DNA of 64,000 bases from NCBI GenBank assembly GCA_025359045.1, contig JANYHN010000062.1, positions 124,001 to 188,000 on the forward strand, in the 5' to 3' direction. The notes beneath the pieces were generated by a model. The model saw nothing but the letters and a program-made list of their open reading frames with translations, was not told the DNA's origin and did no database searches. Within the stretch, counting starts at the first letter, position 1; each line of letters opens with the position of its first letter. Made by a program: the position numbers and the translations under genes. This stretch comes from Hyphomicrobiales bacterium (GTDB lineage Bacteria > Pseudomonadota > Alphaproteobacteria > Rhizobiales > Aestuariivirgaceae). Below are positions 61,971-64,000 of this stretch, piece by piece.

Positions 61971-61989
61971 GGAAGCGATAGACGCTTCC
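61971..61989 (+). terminator. Hairpin after the interrupted secreted-protein gene
   Basis: GGAAGCG (61971-61977) pairs with CGCTTCC (61983-61989) over a 5-base loop, followed by a pyrimidine-rich TTCGTCTTCTTTC. It lies 14 bases after the stop codon and probably aids termination. Confidence 0.5.
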
Positions 61990-62049
61990 TTCGTCTTCTT
62001 TCTCTCAAAAACGCTAAAGTGCAAAATATTTTTCCAACTACCCAATAAA

Positions 62050-62077
62050 AAAAAGCCCTCTGAAAAGAGGGCTTTTT
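62050..62077. terminator. Bidirectional intrinsic terminator
   Basis: AAAAAGCCCTC (62050-62060) pairs perfectly with GAGGGCTTTTT (62067-62077) around the loop TGAAAA. It lies between the plus-strand secreted-protein gene and the minus-strand gene ending at 62095, with T runs on both strands. Confidence 0.92.
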
Positions 62078-62094
62078 CTGTTTATCAAAATCAT

Positions 62095-62502
62095 TCAAGG
62101 CGTTGTAGTAGCCGGCGGTGTTGTTGTTGCCGGAGCACTTGGCTCGACAGGTGTATTGGTTCCAGTCGCAGCTGGAGGATTTGCAGCTCCGTTTGCAGCT
62201 GGTGGATCAACTTTAGGTGTAACATCTGATGCAGGCGGAACTGGAGCCGCTGCCGGGGGCGCTACATCCGTTTTATTGGTTATAGTGCTAACAGAATTGC
62301 CACCCGAATTATAGCTATACAACATATAGCCACCAAAAAGCAGAATTAAAGCCAAAATCACATAAGCGAAAGTATTTCCACTCTTGGTCTGAATATCATT
62401 TCGTACAAGAACATCCGGCGGCACATTTCGCACAGAATCTTCTTGAAGTGTTGGATCTAGTGCACTCATAGGGCGAGGCTTTTGATTTGAAGAAATTACC
62501 AT
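62095..62502 (-). CDS. Membrane-anchored proline/alanine/threonine-rich protein
   Basis: The 135-residue protein has a cytoplasmic N-terminus, one membrane helix (FAYVILALILLFGGYMLYSY, about residues 45-64), and a low-complexity tail rich in Pro, Ala and Thr that would lie in the periplasm. No catalytic domain is present. An exact EcfG-type promoter lies upstream, so it belongs to the stress group. Confidence 0.72.
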   Translation of the reverse strand: MVISSNQKPRPMSALDPTLQEDSVRNVPPDVLVRNDIQTKSGNTFAYVILALILLFGGYMLYSYNSGGNSVSTITNKTDVAPPAAAPVPPASDVTPKVDPPAANGAANPPAATGTNTPVEPSAPATTTPPATTTP

Positions 62503-62539
62503 CTCTTTGCTCCTTATATTGATTTGTAGATATTAATGA

Positions 62540-62564
62540 AACGATGCAATATCGATTAGGTTCC
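62540..62564 (-). promoter_or_regulatory. EcfG-type general stress promoter (minus strand)
   Basis: On the minus strand GGAAC (62560-62564) is followed by exactly 16 bases and CGTT (62540-62543). It lies 38 bases before the start of the membrane-anchored protein gene at 62502. Confidence 0.75.
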
Positions 62565-62632
62565 ACAGAAGCATTTGATCCACTCATATTATTAGCATTC
62601 AATTCTCCACGTGGAATATTGGAGCAAAAAAA

Positions 62633-62657
62633 GGAACTAATTTTTGATTGATACGTT
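62633..62657 (+). promoter_or_regulatory. EcfG-type general stress promoter (plus strand)
   Basis: GGAAC (62633-62637), exactly 16 bases, then CGTT (62654-62657). It lies 36 bases before the ATG at 62693, divergent from the minus-strand promoter at 62540-62564. Confidence 0.75.
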
Positions 62658-62692
62658 TTGCTCCTAGACAAAAGTAGAGGAGAAAAGAAATC

Positions 62693-62962
62693 ATGGGCGA
62701 ACCAAAAAAAGGTAAGCAAGTTTCTGAACAGGAAAATCCCGAAGCAATTGCAAAATTTGCGCAGTCTGCTCGTTCAAAAAATGGTGACATAAATCGCACA
62801 GGGATAAGTTCAACATCCGATAATTCGCCGATTCCTACCAATCCTAAACTGAAACAAAAAGCGGCTACCACCGTGTTGCGTGAAAATGTTTTGGGAGACG
62901 AAGAGGGTTCAGAGGAGTTGATAAAAAAACTACCTGATCCGATACTTGATCATCATAAGTAA
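62693..62962 (+). CDS. Small hydrophilic stress-associated protein
   Basis: The 89-residue protein is polar and probably disordered (MGEPKKGKQVSEQENPEAIA... and a C-terminal RENVLGDEEGSEELIKKLPDP). It has no membrane segment and no family I recognise. An AGGAGA ribosome site and an exact EcfG-type promoter support that it is expressed, likely under general stress. Confidence 0.72.
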   Translation: MGEPKKGKQVSEQENPEAIAKFAQSARSKNGDINRTGISSTSDNSPIPTNPKLKQKAATTVLRENVLGDEEGSEELIKKLPDPILDHHK

Positions 62963-62969
62963 TAAATTC

Positions 62970-62990
62970 AATTCAAGATTTTGTTGAATT
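62970..62990. other. AT-rich hairpin after the small stress gene
   Basis: AATTCAA (62970-62976) and TTGAATT (62984-62990) are perfect 7-base inverted repeats around GATTTTG. The stem is AT-rich and lacks a following T run, so its role as terminator is doubtful. The remainder of the gap to 63113 shows nothing else I can support. Confidence 0.3.
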
Positions 62991-63113
62991 CGATGTGAAA
63001 AAGCGGATCAAAATTACCGCAGCAGAAATGTGTAAAAGGATAGCGGCAGCATAGTTAGCCGCATGCGGTCGCTTTTCGGAAAAGTTTTTAGTTTCATTCG
63101 AAAGGCATAAGAT

Positions 63114-64000
63114 ATGCTCTCACTTCTTTCTCCTGCGATTTGGTATGATCTATCGCCGATAAGCGCCGAGCTTTTTGGCCCCGAACGCTTTGAACAACAT
63201 GCGCATAGTCTTGCAAAATCACAAACTGTTACGTCGAACAAAACAACGGTCTATTCGGTGGTTCGGAGGCTCGATGATAATGCTGCTGCGCTCCTGCAAA
63301 TTTACCGAGATATCGGTAGAGCGGTCGAAAATGGAAAAATAGTAACGCCAGCGGCCGAATGGCTCGTGGACAACTACCATTTGGTTGAAGAACAGATAGG
63401 CCAGACGAGAGCAGATCTACCAGAAAGATTTTATCTTCAACTCCCCAAACTGTGTGAAGGACCGCTTCGAGGTCATCCACGGATATTTGGAGCGGTTTGG
63501 GCGTATGTAGCACACACTGATAGCCGCTTCGACCCAATTACTTTTTCAGCATTTTTAAACGCATATCAGACGATTTCGCCATTCACGATTGGCGAGGTTT
63601 GGGCATCGGCGATTGCGCTCCGTCTAATTTTAATCGAAAACTTGCGTCGTCTTTCTCAGCGCATGAATAATGCAAGGCTGGAGCGCGAAGCGGCAGATGA
63701 TGCGGCAGACAGTTTTCTAAATAACGTTTTAGCGCGTGACCCTGAAGTAGTTTTTAGCAGCGCTGAGCCAATTAGGATTCCGTTCGCTGTCCAACTTTTA
63801 CAGCGTATGCGCGACTTGGATGACGATAGCTCATCTCAAGCGCTTAAATGGCTGCAGCGCAAACTTATTGAACAAGGCCACACGATTGAAACAGCGGTCG
63901 CGGACGAACACCATCGCCAAGCTGCCGCCAACGTAACAGTGCGCAACATTGTGCAAAGTATGCGCTTAGTCGACGACGTTAATTGGGAGACTTGGTTTGA
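63114..64000 (+). CDS. ndvB: Cyclic beta-1,2-glucan synthase, N-terminal fragment
   Basis: The frame opens at ATG 63114, 8 bases after AAAGG, and is still open at the window edge (295 residues seen). The sequence matches the N-terminus of NdvB/Cgs: PAAEWLVDNYHLVEEQIGQTRADLPERFYLQLPKL, followed by GHPRIFGAVWAYVAHTDSRFDP. The full enzyme (about 2,800 residues) is an inner-membrane GT84/GH94 protein that makes periplasmic cyclic glucans for osmoadaptation and host interaction. Membrane segments lie beyond this fragment. Confidence 0.92.
   Translation, partial: MLSLLSPAIWYDLSPISAELFGPERFEQHAHSLAKSQTVTSNKTTVYSVVRRLDDNAAALLQIYRDIGRAVENGKIVTPAAEWLVDNYHLVEEQIGQTRADLPERFYLQLPKLCEGPLRGHPRIFGAVWAYVAHTDSRFDPITFSAFLNAYQTISPFTIGEVWASAIALRLILIENLRRLSQRMNNARLEREAADDAADSFLNNVLARDPEVVFSSAEPIRIPFAVQLLQRMRDLDDDSSSQALKWLQRKLIEQGHTIETAVADEHHRQAAANVTVRNIVQSMRLVDDVNWETWF

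Overview
This is a gene-dense 64 kb stretch of bacterial chromosome with moderate G+C. I see no rRNA, tRNA, insertion sequence, prophage or CRISPR array. Several things point to an alphaproteobacterium of the order Hyphomicrobiales (Rhizobiales): the order prs / pgeF / midA-like / lgt / ubiK / ybjN / proC, a MarR-response regulator-kinase block divergent from ilvE, promoters of the alphaproteobacterial EcfG stress-sigma type, and the start of a cyclic beta-1,2-glucan synthase (ndvB) at the right edge. This assignment is inferred from gene content and protein similarity recognised by eye.

Layout. 1-8.9 kb: an ABC-2 exporter, a cupredoxin, and housekeeping genes for PRPP, peptidoglycan editing, lipoprotein acylation, ubiquinone and proline. 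8.9-16.7 kb: a MarR / response regulator / kinase operon, ilvE, two lipoproteins, a DUF2975-HTH-nuclease operon with a palindromic operator candidate, and an aldolase-PfkB kinase pair. 16.7-26.1 kb: DUF1003, pseudouridine synthase, uvrC-pgsA-moaD, and a folate / CCA-adding / NUDIX / DUF1285 run. 26.2-32.8 kb: a four-gene MoxR-DUF58-DUF4159 operon. 34-41.4 kb: what looks like a full ceramide (sphingolipid) biosynthesis locus: a bCerS-like acyltransferase, serine palmitoyltransferase, dedicated ACP, CerR-like reductase and fatty-acyl ligase. A metallophosphoesterase and an LptF/LptG-type permease sit inside it, and a fatty-acid-hydroxylase-family enzyme lies 1.5 kb beyond its end.

45.4-51.7 kb holds the most unusual system. 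It is a tight minus-strand operon of an SGNH/DltD-like protein, an MBOAT acyltransferase, a tRNA-synthetase-like amino acid:[carrier protein] ligase, a carrier protein and a GGDEF-EAL response regulator. It has the logic of a Dlt system (amino acid activation, carrier, MBOAT, SGNH partner), but the NRPS-type adenylating enzyme DltA is replaced by a class II aaRS-like ligase. A c-di-GMP enzyme sits at the end of the transcript.

51.9-59.7 kb: a BASS-like membrane protein, a multi-PAS histidine kinase with a single-domain response regulator, a bidirectional terminator, a TRAP transporter operon and two exported proteins. 59.9-63 kb is a general-stress island of small envelope and stress proteins (DUF883, CsbD, DUF3309). 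It has three exact GGAAC-N16-CGTT promoters. Two of its genes look broken: a frameshifted DUF3309 gene, and a secreted protein with an amber codon in its signal peptide. The window ends inside ndvB.
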